From contig NZ_QXED01000010.1 of NCBI RefSeq assembly GCF_003583365.1, positions 171,726-235,725 of the forward strand: a stretch of DNA of 64,000 nt. The letters run 5' to 3'. The notes under the pieces are model-generated. The model did not search any database. It was not told the DNA's origin and worked only from the letters and a program-made list of their open reading frames with translations. The translations under genes and the position numbers were made by a program. The DNA is from Fibrisoma montanum (GTDB lineage: Bacteria; Bacteroidota; Bacteroidia; Cytophagales; Spirosomataceae). Positions 17,919 through 26,029 of this stretch are shown here, in pieces. Position 1 is the first letter of the stretch, and each line of letters opens with the position of its first letter.

Positions 17919-19235
17919 TTATACGGCGTCTGACAGGCTCGTGAACGTGAAGTCCCGAATCTTCAGCGGGGGAATCAAGTTACCGCTCACCCGTACCGGC
18001 CGGCCCATGGCTTCGAGGTTATTGAGCATGATGACCGGGCTTTCATTGAAACGAAAATTTTTGACCGGAAATTTGATCTGGCCATTCTCAATGTAGAACG
18101 TTCCGTCGCGGGTCAGGCCGGTGTATAACAGCGTCTGCGGGTCCACGAAACGGATGTACCAGAACCGCGTCACCAGAATCCCTTTCTCGGTGCTTTTGAT
18201 CAGATCAGCCAGCGATTGTGTACCGCCTTCCATGATGAAACCCGACGGGGGCGGCACGGCTTTTACCCCTTTTTTCTCGGCCCAGAACCGCGAATACGTC
18301 ATGTTTTTGACAACGCCCTTGTCGACCCAGACAATTTTTTCCTGCGGCCGACCGTCGCCCGAGTACGGCGAACCCGGAATGTCGGCGCTGGTAGGGTCAG
18401 AGTAGATCGTCACCCGTTCGTCGTAGAGCTTTTCGCCCAGCCGGATACCACCCCCTTTTTTGCTCAGGAACGACCGGCCCTCATCGGCGCTGCGGGCGTC
18501 GATGCTACGCATCATGTTCTGCATGAGATCGACCGAAGCGGCCGGTTCGAGAATGACGGTGTATTTACCCGGCTCCAGCGCCCTGGCCGACGTCGACGCC
18601 AGTGCCTTCTGCACGGCTATGTCGGTGGCGGATTTCGTGCTCAGTTTCGATACGTCGTTGACATCCCGGATCGCGTAGCCGGACCCGGTACCATCGGCCG
18701 TCCGGACCGTGATCGAGAAATCGACGGACGTGGCTGGATTGTACCCGAACAGCCCTTTGCTGTTGCCAATGGCTGAGAAACCGGCGCTGTCTTCGAGGTA
18801 GCCCGCGGCCGTCAGGTTCTTTTTGTTACACAGATCAATGCTGTCGAAGGCCGCCTGGGCCCGGTAGGCCGGGTCAATTTTTGCGGTGCTTTCTACGTAC
18901 GATTTGGTATCAACGTACTGCTGAGGGCCCAGCGCCGGTACGAATTCCGGATTTTCGGGCGCCAGTCGTGCGATCTCCTCGGCCCGACGTACCGTTTTTT
19001 CCAGCGATGCGTCGTCGAACTCGTTGATGGTTGCCGTACCGGAGCGCTTGCCGAACACGGCCGTTATGCCCAGCGACAGGTTATTGGACTCGCCACTGGT
19101 CGAGACTGAGTTACGGGCGTACCGAATGTTGCCCGTCCGGCCACCGCCGAGGTTCACGCTCATCTCATCGGCCTTCGAGAACGATAGTACTTTATCGATT
19201 ATCTTCTTAGCCTCTTCTTTACTTAAGATTGCCAT
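17919..19235 (-). CDS. pmbA: PmbA/TldE-family protein, copy 2
   Basis: A 438-residue PmbA/TldE homologue, colinear with copy 1 from end to end. Shared blocks include EFDDASLEK, RLAPENPEF, GPQQYVDTKSY, ALEPGKYTVILEPAAS and SGDGRPQEKIVW. It is the partner of tldD copy 2, which ends 86 bases upstream. The ATG at 19235 (MAILSKEEAKKI) is chosen because it aligns with the copy 1 start; the frame open to 19379 overlaps tldD. No zinc motif and no signal peptide are present. Confidence 0.92.
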   Translation of the reverse strand: MAILSKEEAKKIIDKVLSFSKADEMSVNLGGGRTGNIRYARNSVSTSGESNNLSLGITAVFGKRSGTATINEFDDASLEKTVRRAEEIARLAPENPEFVPALGPQQYVDTKSYVESTAKIDPAYRAQAAFDSIDLCNKKNLTAAGYLEDSAGFSAIGNSKGLFGYNPATSVDFSITVRTADGTGSGYAIRDVNDVSKLSTKSATDIAVQKALASTSARALEPGKYTVILEPAASVDLMQNMMRSIDARSADEGRSFLSKKGGGIRLGEKLYDERVTIYSDPTSADIPGSPYSGDGRPQEKIVWVDKGVVKNMTYSRFWAEKKGVKAVPPPSGFIMEGGTQSLADLIKSTEKGILVTRFWYIRFVDPQTLLYTGLTRDGTFYIENGQIKFPVKNFRFNESPVIMLNNLEAMGRPVRVSGNLIPPLKIRDFTFTSLSDAV

Positions 19236-19242
19236 TATTCGA

Positions 19243-19316
19243 TTTGTAGTTTGTGGTTCGTAGTTCGTGGCTGAGTTGCGGCTCTCAACCGCAGACTTCA
19301 AACCACACCCTACGAA
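19243..19316. repeat. Quasi-palindrome with TTTGTAGTTTGTGG vocabulary
   Basis: Arms 19243-19264 and 19295-19316 match as reverse complements at 17 of 22 positions. The words (TTTGTAG, TGTGGTT, CGTAGT) are the same as in the element at 15633-15698, so the two form one sub-family. It fills most of the 86-base gap between tldD copy 2 and pmbA copy 2. Confidence 0.7.
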
Positions 19317-19321
19317 CTGTG

Positions 19322-20968
19322 CTATATCTTCCGTCCCGTATTGATCACATTGACACCGTTGAAGCGCGTCGTGGGGCAACCGTGCGACACGGCACTAACC
19401 TGCGAGGGCTGGCCTTTTCCGTCGAAGAACGACCCGAAGGTGCGGTAGTCGTCTTTGTCGCAGAGCTGGGCGCAGGAGTTCCAGAATTCCTGGGTGTTGG
19501 CCTGATACGCTACGTCGTCGAGCATTCCGGCAATTTCACCGTTCTTGATTTCGTAGAACAACTGCCCGCCAAACTGGAAGTTATAGCGCTGCTGATCAAT
19601 GGAATACGAGCCACGCCCGATGATATAGATGCCTTTATCGACGCCTTTGATCATGTCGGCAACGCTCCGCTTTTCCGTACCGGGCCGCAGCGATACGTTC
19701 GGCATCCGCTGAAACTGTACTGAACTCCAGTTATCGGCGTAGCAGCAGCCGTGCGATTCTTTCTCGCCGATGATGCTGGCCTGGTCGCGGATGGCCTGGT
19801 AGTTCACGAGGACACCGTCCTTGATCAGATTCCACTCCTTACACGGTACGCCTTCGTCGTCGTAGCCGACCGTACCGAGGGTGTACGGCTGGGTTTTATC
19901 GGCCACGATGTTGACCAGCTTGCTGCCGTAGTTGAAGTTCTTGGTTTTCCACTTGTCCAGCGTCGCGAAGGACGTACCGGCGTAGTTGGCTTCGTAGCCC
20001 AGCACGCGGTCCAGTTCCGTGGGGTGTCCGACCGACTCGTGGATGGTCAGGCCGAGGTGGTTGGGGTCCAGCACCAGGTCGTATTTGCCCGGCTGCACGG
20101 ATTTGGCGGTCAGCTTTTCCTTGGCCTGTTTAGCGGCCAGAATCGCATCTTCGACCATATCGTAGGAATTGCGGTAGCCTACCAGCCCGTTGGGTCCGGG
20201 AATTTTTTCAGCCGCTGCGCCATCGAGGTATTCGTAGCCCATGCCCATGGGAGAGCTGAGGGCGTCGCGGGTTTTGAACCCACCCGCCTGCCGGTCAACG
20301 GCCGTAACGGTAAAGGTCGGCCAGATGCGGTGCACATCCTGATCGATGTACGACCCGTCGGTTGAGGCAAAATATTTTTGTTCGTTGACAAAGAAGAGAT
20401 TGGACGTAACGAAAGCCGCGCCGTTTTTCATGGCCTCGCCGTTGACTTTCATCAGCAGGTCGATTTTTTCCTGCACCGGAATCTCGAAGGCATTTTTCTT
20501 AATCGGTGTTTTCCAGGTCACGTCACCTACGCCCTTCTGCGGAGCCAGCGTAACGGGCTCTTTCTGGATTTTAGCGTTGGCCTTGGCAATAGCGACGGCG
20601 GTTTCGGCGGCCCGGGCAATGCCTTCGGGCGTTACGTCGCTGGTGGCCGAGAATCCCCAGGTTCCGTTGGCCAGCACCCGAATACCCACCCCATACGACT
20701 CGGCGTTAACAATGTTCTGCACTTTGTTTTCGCGCGTGAACAAAAACTGTTGCAGGTAGCGCCCAATCCGAACATCGGTATACGATGCGCCTTTACTTTT
20801 GGCCGCGTTGAGGGCTACATCAGCCAGCTTTTTCTTCGTAGCAGCATCGGCCCGGGGTTCCAGCAGATACTCCAGCGGAACGGCGTTGCCCAGCACCGGA
20901 ACCGATGCGCCCATCAGCGCGCCAATTCCCATGCCCGACAACTGCATAAAATCTCGTCTCTTCATCAA
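19322..20968 (-). CDS. tldD: TldD-family metalloprotease, copy 2, with Tat-like signal
   Basis: A 548-residue TldD homologue with zinc motif HESVGH and the GYEANYAGTSFATLDKW segment. The N-terminus MMKRRDFMQLSGMGIGALMG is a twin-arginine-type signal, followed by a cleavage-like AVPLEYLLEP. It is highly similar to copy 1 across the full length, for example GKYDLVLDPNHLGLT versus GKYDLILDPSHLWLT. It is probably the first gene of the protease transcript, because the 217-base gap upstream separates it from the divergent egtB. The start is unambiguous, as two ATG codons precede KRRDF. Confidence 0.93.
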   Translation of the reverse strand: MMKRRDFMQLSGMGIGALMGASVPVLGNAVPLEYLLEPRADAATKKKLADVALNAAKSKGASYTDVRIGRYLQQFLFTRENKVQNIVNAESYGVGIRVLANGTWGFSATSDVTPEGIARAAETAVAIAKANAKIQKEPVTLAPQKGVGDVTWKTPIKKNAFEIPVQEKIDLLMKVNGEAMKNGAAFVTSNLFFVNEQKYFASTDGSYIDQDVHRIWPTFTVTAVDRQAGGFKTRDALSSPMGMGYEYLDGAAAEKIPGPNGLVGYRNSYDMVEDAILAAKQAKEKLTAKSVQPGKYDLVLDPNHLGLTIHESVGHPTELDRVLGYEANYAGTSFATLDKWKTKNFNYGSKLVNIVADKTQPYTLGTVGYDDEGVPCKEWNLIKDGVLVNYQAIRDQASIIGEKESHGCCYADNWSSVQFQRMPNVSLRPGTEKRSVADMIKGVDKGIYIIGRGSYSIDQQRYNFQFGGQLFYEIKNGEIAGMLDDVAYQANTQEFWNSCAQLCDKDDYRTFGSFFDGKGQPSQVSAVSHGCPTTRFNGVNVINTGRKI

Positions 20969-21185
20969 TAGAATAGGTTATATTGTAAAAATCCAACTCA
21001 GTAGAAAATTTGGTAAGGATTCACCAAAACCGACGGCGAAACAAACAAACTCGTCTACAAATTTCAAATTTGGCTATAGGATAGATTAATTACAAAATAA
21101 ATGTGATGAATGGGGGCAAATATTTTAAAACCCAAATACCCGTTTCAATGGTTTTATAGAAAGAATACCACGCTCGTCATTCATT

Positions 21186-22367
21186 ATGCTTGTGCTTAAC
21201 CCATCGGCTACTGATTCGCTCGTTGATCGTTACCAACGAGTCAGGGCTCATACCGAAGCCATTTGCCGCCACCTCGAAACGGAAGATTATGTAGTCCAGC
21301 CGACTGCGGATGTGAGCCCGCCCAAGTGGCACCTCGGTCATACAACCTGGTTCTGGGAGACTTTTGTGCTCGTCCCTCACCTTCCTGGCTATCAGGTGTT
21401 TCACGAAGATTTCAGCTTTGTCTTCAATAGTTACTATGAAAGTGTGGGCCGGCGCGTGCTACGTACCAGCCGCGGAAACCTCAGCCGCCCGACCGTTGCC
21501 GATATCTATCGTTATCGGGCGCATGTCGATGCCCACATGAGCCGGTTTCTGAACGAAGCTGATCCAGCCCTCGCTCCGCTCCTCGATCTGGGGCTCCATC
21601 ATGAGCAACAGCATCAGGAACTGCTGATAACCGACATCAAGTACATTCTGGGGCATAATCCTCTGTTTCCGGCCATTGAGATACCGGTCCCGGACGATGC
21701 GAGCCAGGCAACCGGTGAAGCCGCGATGGTTCCCGAGGGCGTCCATACCATCGGGTACCAGGGCAATGGCTTCTGCTTTGATAATGAACTGGGCGTCCAC
21801 AACGTCTACCTGAACCAAACCATACTGGCAGGGGCACTGATTACCAACGCCGAGTACATGGCCTTCATTGAGGCTGGTGGCTACCAGAACTTTCGCTACT
21901 GGCTGTCCGACGGCTGGGCTTGGGTCAATGCCCAGCACGTACAGGCTCCCCTGTACTGGCACCGCGTCGATGGCCACTGGTACGTGTATACCTTCGATGG
22001 GCTGAACCCGGTTGAGCCGGATGCGCCGGTTTGTCACGTCAGCTATTACGAAGCCGACGCATTTGCCCGCTGGCGGGGGGAACGGCTACCCACCGAATTT
22101 GAATGGGAAACGGCGGCCGTCCGGAACGAATCGTTTCGCTGGGGCCAACGCTGGGAATGGACCAACTCGGCTTACCTGCCCTACCCCGGTTTTACCACCG
22201 CCGAAGGGGCCGTCGGTGAATACAACGGTAAATTTATGAGTGGGCAGATGGTGCTCCGGGGCGCATCCGTTGCCACACCCGACGGCCATGCCCGGCCGAC
22301 GTACCGCAATTTCTTTCAACCTGACAAACAATGGCAGTTCACGGGAATACGATTGACGAAGAACTAA
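21186..22367 (+). CDS. egtB: Ergothioneine-type sulfoxide synthase EgtB
   Basis: A 393-residue protein with an N-terminal DinB-like domain and a C-terminal formylglycine-generating-enzyme-type domain. The iron-binding histidines are visible: KWHLGHTTWF (His52) and HHEQQHQELL (His139 and His143). EgtB uses O2 to join hercynine with cysteine or gamma-glutamylcysteine. The C-terminal part shows WEWTNSAYLPYPGF and MVLRGASVATP, typical of the family. The last 37 bases overlap the start of egtD, so translation is coupled. The histidines predict a working enzyme, but substrate choice (Cys or gamma-Glu-Cys) cannot be read from the sequence. Confidence 0.9.
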   Translation: MLVLNPSATDSLVDRYQRVRAHTEAICRHLETEDYVVQPTADVSPPKWHLGHTTWFWETFVLVPHLPGYQVFHEDFSFVFNSYYESVGRRVLRTSRGNLSRPTVADIYRYRAHVDAHMSRFLNEADPALAPLLDLGLHHEQQHQELLITDIKYILGHNPLFPAIEIPVPDDASQATGEAAMVPEGVHTIGYQGNGFCFDNELGVHNVYLNQTILAGALITNAEYMAFIEAGGYQNFRYWLSDGWAWVNAQHVQAPLYWHRVDGHWYVYTFDGLNPVEPDAPVCHVSYYEADAFARWRGERLPTEFEWETAAVRNESFRWGQRWEWTNSAYLPYPGFTTAEGAVGEYNGKFMSGQMVLRGASVATPDGHARPTYRNFFQPDKQWQFTGIRLTKN

Positions 22368-23392
22368 AGGCACAGGGTTCGGGGTCTGACAATAAGGCAT
22401 CAGCTGAACACCCGTCGCCCCAGACCCCGGGCCCCAACCCGCTGGCCGATGAAGTGCGGGCGGGCTTGACTCAAACTCCCAAGCGGCTGTCATCCCGTTT
22501 TTTTTACGATGCCGAGGGGAGCCGCATCTTTCAGGAAATCATGCATGCGCCCGAGTACTACCTGACCCGGTCGGAATATGAGATTCTGGATACGCACAAA
22601 TCGGATTTGGTTACCCTCTTTGCAGCCGGCGGCTACGAAGTTGATCTGATCGAACTGGGTGCGGGCGACGGTCTGAAAACGAAGCTGCTGCTTGAGCACC
22701 TCTGGGAAAACCAGGTGGCGTTTCGCTACGTACCGGTCGATATTTCGGAGGATGCGCTGGAAGGTCTGGTCGGCACGCTCCGCCGGCAGTGGCCTTCGAT
22801 GACCGTACGGCCGCAGCACAGCGACTATTTTACGGCCCTCGAACGACTCTCCGGCGAAACCCACCGGCACCAGACACCCACCCGGCGGGTCGTGCTGTTT
22901 CTGGGTTCCAACATCGGCAACTTCACCCGGACTGAGACCGTCACTTTTTACCAGAACATCAGCAGTCGGCTGTTGCCCGGCGACCTGGTTCTGACCGGCG
23001 TTGATCTGCAGAAACATCCGGCGGTGATCCACGCGGCTTACAACGACCGCCAGGGTCTGACCCGGGCCTTCAACCTGAATCTGCTCCGGCGCATCAACCG
23101 CGAACTGGACGCGAATTTTGACCTGTCGGCGTTTGGTCACTACGAAACCTACGACCCCGAATCGGGCGAAGCCCGCAGTTATCTGGTTAGTGAGAAAGCG
23201 CAGCAGGTCCAGATTCGGGCGTTGAACATAACGGTGCCGTTTGCCTACGGCGAAGTTATTCACACCGAAATCTCGCGCAAATTTACCCGTGCCCAGATTG
23301 AACAGCTCGCAACCGACACCGGGTTTGTGTTGACCGACTGGTTCACCGACTGCAAAGCGTATTTTGCGGACGTAGTTTTTCAGAAACAATAG
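22331..23392 (+). CDS. egtD: Histidine N-alpha-methyltransferase EgtD
   Basis: A 353-residue SAM-dependent methyltransferase that would trimethylate histidine to hercynine, the EgtB substrate. Visible motifs are FFYDAEGSRIFQEIM and EYYLTRSEYEIL (substrate loop), the SAM motif DLIELGAGDGLKTK, VPVDIS, and LFLGSNIGNF. The ATG at 22331 starts within the end of egtB. The first 45 residues are polar and variable. No egtC or egtE (PLP lyase) gene is present in the window, so the last steps must be encoded elsewhere or differ. Confidence 0.92.
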   Translation: MAVHGNTIDEELKAQGSGSDNKASAEHPSPQTPGPNPLADEVRAGLTQTPKRLSSRFFYDAEGSRIFQEIMHAPEYYLTRSEYEILDTHKSDLVTLFAAGGYEVDLIELGAGDGLKTKLLLEHLWENQVAFRYVPVDISEDALEGLVGTLRRQWPSMTVRPQHSDYFTALERLSGETHRHQTPTRRVVLFLGSNIGNFTRTETVTFYQNISSRLLPGDLVLTGVDLQKHPAVIHAAYNDRQGLTRAFNLNLLRRINRELDANFDLSAFGHYETYDPESGEARSYLVSEKAQQVQIRALNITVPFAYGEVIHTEISRKFTRAQIEQLATDTGFVLTDWFTDCKAYFADVVFQKQ

Positions 23393-23500
23393 GTTAGCCT
23401 GTTGCTAATTAAATACGATTACTGGGCAGAATCATCGGTGGGCCTGAACAATGTATCGATGAATATTCATTACATTTAGCTTCGTTTCGCCAGTGCGGTA

Positions 23501-25042
23501 ATGTCACTAGTAACCACTAAATTCAGATTGCCTGCCGAGTCTACTGCCATTCTCGATCAATTACCGGACGGGGTAGCCTGCTACGAAGCCGTTCGCCATA
23601 GCGGTTCAATTACCGACTTCCGATTAACCTATGCCAATGCCCTGTTTCAGGAGCTGATACCGGCTGCGTTCCGGCTGGCTCCCGGCGAACAGATGCTGGC
23701 CGGCAATCCTGACAACGCGCCACGCTGGCAACCCCTGGTTGCCCGCTGCGTGGACGTAGCTCAAACCGGCCAAACGGTCAGCTATCCGCTGAGTACTTCG
23801 ATTTTATCTCCTGCCGGTTTGCGGATTTCCCCGTTTGCCGACGGGGTACTCATTACGATCCAGGACGTTCCTGAGCCGGCGTCAGACGGTCAGCTTCAGT
23901 GGATCACCAACGTACTGAATGCCTCCCTGGGAAACATCTTCGTCTATGAAGCTATTCGGGACGAAACCGGCACCATTCAGGATTTTTACGTTCGCTACGC
24001 CAATGCCAATGCCGTTCGGGAGGTAAGGAACCACATGGACAAGGAAACGATCGGAAACACTCTCCTGGGCATTTACCCCCAATCGCGGGAGTTGGGCCAG
24101 TTCCCCCACTGCGTCGAGGTAGTGAACACCGGCGAACCTTTCCGCCTGGAGATCTACTATCCTAAACAGCAGGTCTGGTACGATACCTCAATTACCAAAC
24201 TGAACGACGGCTGTATCGTAACGGGGCTGGAAATCACCGAACGGAAGCGGAACGAACTGCGGCTGAAAGAACAGAACGAACTCCAGCATCGGATGGTGTC
24301 CGAACTGCGCCAGAGCAATGAAAACCTGCGGCAGTTTGCGCAGGTAGCCAGCCATGATCTACAGGAGCCGCTGCGGAAGATTCAAACCTTTGGCGACATC
24401 CTCCGAAACCAGTTTGAAGACAACCTGGCCGATGGCGAACGCGACATGATTCGGCGAATTCAGCGCTCGGCCAAACGGATGCAGATGCTCATCAGGGATT
24501 TGCTGGCGTATTCGCAGCTGGCCTCCCAACGCGACCCGTTCCAGCCGGTGGCGCTGACCGAGGTAGTCCGCGACGTACTGAGTGATCTGGAAATCGCCAT
24601 TTCCGAAACCAAAGCCTCCGTTCAGGTACCGAACCTGCCTGTCATACTGGGTAGTCCGTCGCGGTTACGGCAGCTATTTCAGAACCTGATCGCCAACTCG
24701 CTTAAATTCAAAAAAATCGACCAGCCGCCAGTAATCCAGTTTGATGCCCGTCCGGCTGAACCCGACGAACTGCCGGCCGATCTGCAGAATCAGCCCGCAT
24801 CATCGTTCTGGCTCATCAGCGTCACCGACAATGGCCTGGGCTTTGACGAGAAATACAAGGACCGGATTTTTCACCCGTTTCAGCGGCTGCACGATACAAC
24901 GGCCTACAGCGGAACGGGTATTGGACTGGCTATCTGCCAGCGCGTAGCCGAAAGCCACGGCGGCACCATCGACGTAAGCAGCCGCCCTAACGCAGGCTCT
25001 ACGTTCAAAGTCTTTCTACCGGCTCATCACGACAGAACGTAG
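23501..25042 (+). CDS. PAS-domain sensor histidine kinase (soluble)
   Basis: A 513-residue protein with no membrane segment. Two PAS-like domains (about residues 10-120 and 130-245) are followed by a short coiled coil, a dimerisation domain with the phosphorylated His in VASHDLQEPLRKIQTF, and an ATPase domain with NLIANSLKFKK (N box), DNGLGFDEKY and GTGIGLAICQRVAESHGG. The ligand of the PAS domains is unknown. It converges on heme oxygenase, and the two genes share 16 bases of coding sequence at their 3' ends. Its output regulator is not obvious; it may work with the phytochrome response regulator nearby. Confidence 0.9.
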   Translation: MSLVTTKFRLPAESTAILDQLPDGVACYEAVRHSGSITDFRLTYANALFQELIPAAFRLAPGEQMLAGNPDNAPRWQPLVARCVDVAQTGQTVSYPLSTSILSPAGLRISPFADGVLITIQDVPEPASDGQLQWITNVLNASLGNIFVYEAIRDETGTIQDFYVRYANANAVREVRNHMDKETIGNTLLGIYPQSRELGQFPHCVEVVNTGEPFRLEIYYPKQQVWYDTSITKLNDGCIVTGLEITERKRNELRLKEQNELQHRMVSELRQSNENLRQFAQVASHDLQEPLRKIQTFGDILRNQFEDNLADGERDMIRRIQRSAKRMQMLIRDLLAYSQLASQRDPFQPVALTEVVRDVLSDLEIAISETKASVQVPNLPVILGSPSRLRQLFQNLIANSLKFKKIDQPPVIQFDARPAEPDELPADLQNQPASSFWLISVTDNGLGFDEKYKDRIFHPFQRLHDTTAYSGTGIGLAICQRVAESHGGTIDVSSRPNAGSTFKVFLPAHHDRT

Positions 25043-25620
25043 CGGTTGGCCACCGGTTGCCCTTGCCGAAACAGGTGCTGGTACGTAGTGAACGCCCGCC
25101 CGGCAGCCGCAACGACACGGTCTTCCTGACCAGTTCCCTGTTGCATCGCAAATTGGCCGAATGCCCGCCAGTTCAGGCCAGTGTCAGCACCATAGCCCCG
25201 GTAGAAACGAGCCTCTGCCAGCAAGGGCTGCAAGGCCGGACTTTGCTGGAGATAGTGCCAGACGGTTTTCCCACCCAGCATTGACCCTTCACCAACGTAG
25301 GCCGCTCCCAGCAGCTCTCCGGGCGACCAATCGGCGAAAACGAGCGCAGCCGCCGGCACCGGGACACCGAGTGCCGTCAGATCGGCCAGCAGCCAGGGCG
25401 TTTTCCGACGCTTCTCCGGCGCATACGCCTTAAAAAAATCGGGCTGGCCGCTGATAGCGTCTTCCAATGCCTGATGAAAAGCCAGGTGCGTGAGCAACAG
25501 GTGCACGTACTGCTTCGCCGACAGCGTTCCGCCACGGAGTTCGTCCGTATACAGAAGTTGTTCGGTCTGCTCGTGCTGAGGCCGGGTTTCGTCGCGTAGT
25601 CGTTCCAGAAGCGTTTTCAT
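25027..25620 (-). CDS. bphO: Biliverdin-forming heme oxygenase (BphO-type)
   Basis: A 197-residue protein with the bacterial heme-oxygenase layout. The proximal histidine lies in RDETRPQHEQTEQ (His16), and the Gly-rich distal helix sequence GAAYVGEGSMLGGKTVW is near residue 115. It opens heme to biliverdin IX-alpha, iron and CO. The ATG at 25620 overlaps the response regulator stop as ATGA. It is the third gene of the phytochrome operon, so it supplies the chromophore for BphP. The longer frame to 25662 is not preferred. Confidence 0.93.
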   Translation of the reverse strand: MKTLLERLRDETRPQHEQTEQLLYTDELRGGTLSAKQYVHLLLTHLAFHQALEDAISGQPDFFKAYAPEKRRKTPWLLADLTALGVPVPAAALVFADWSPGELLGAAYVGEGSMLGGKTVWHYLQQSPALQPLLAEARFYRGYGADTGLNWRAFGQFAMQQGTGQEDRVVAAAGRAFTTYQHLFRQGQPVANRYVLS

Positions 25621-26027
25621 AGTTCGTTGGGTTGCGTATTGTCGTTCAGCCAGAATCGGCACAGCCGCTGAATAAGCAGCCCCGTAGCCTGATAGGTGCC
25701 GGGCTTCACCAGATAGGCGTTGATACCCGATTCATACGCCATCCGGATGTCGCTGGGGTTATCCGACGTACTAAACGCCACAACCGGCAACCGGCGGGTG
25801 CGGTCATTGGTGCGGATGGTTTCCAGCACGTCGAACCCGCTCACGCCGATCAGGTTTAAATCCAGCAGGACCAGCCTGGGGAGCGTTAGTGTCTGTTGTA
25901 GGTAATCAATGGCTTCGGAGCCACTATTTAGGATTGAATAGGTAATCGGCTCCTCAAGCTTCCGCAACAAACGACCGAAGATATCCGCATCGTCCGCGTT
26001 ATCTTCAACGTATAAAATATCAACCAT
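25617..26027 (-). CDS. Single-domain response regulator of the phytochrome operon
   Basis: A 136-residue receiver domain with no output domain. It shows the acidic pocket VEDNADD, the phospho-acceptor Asp in LVLLDLNLIGVSGFDVL and the conserved Lys in YLVKPG. It resembles Rcp1-type partners of phytochrome kinases. The ATG at 26027 sits four bases after the bphP stop; a TTG at 26033 is an alternative. It is the expected phosphate acceptor of BphP and may relay to a further protein. Confidence 0.9.
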   Translation of the reverse strand: MVDILYVEDNADDADIFGRLLRKLEEPITYSILNSGSEAIDYLQQTLTLPRLVLLDLNLIGVSGFDVLETIRTNDRTRRLPVVAFSTSDNPSDIRMAYESGINAYLVKPGTYQATGLLIQRLCRFWLNDNTQPNEL

Positions 26028-26029
26028 AC

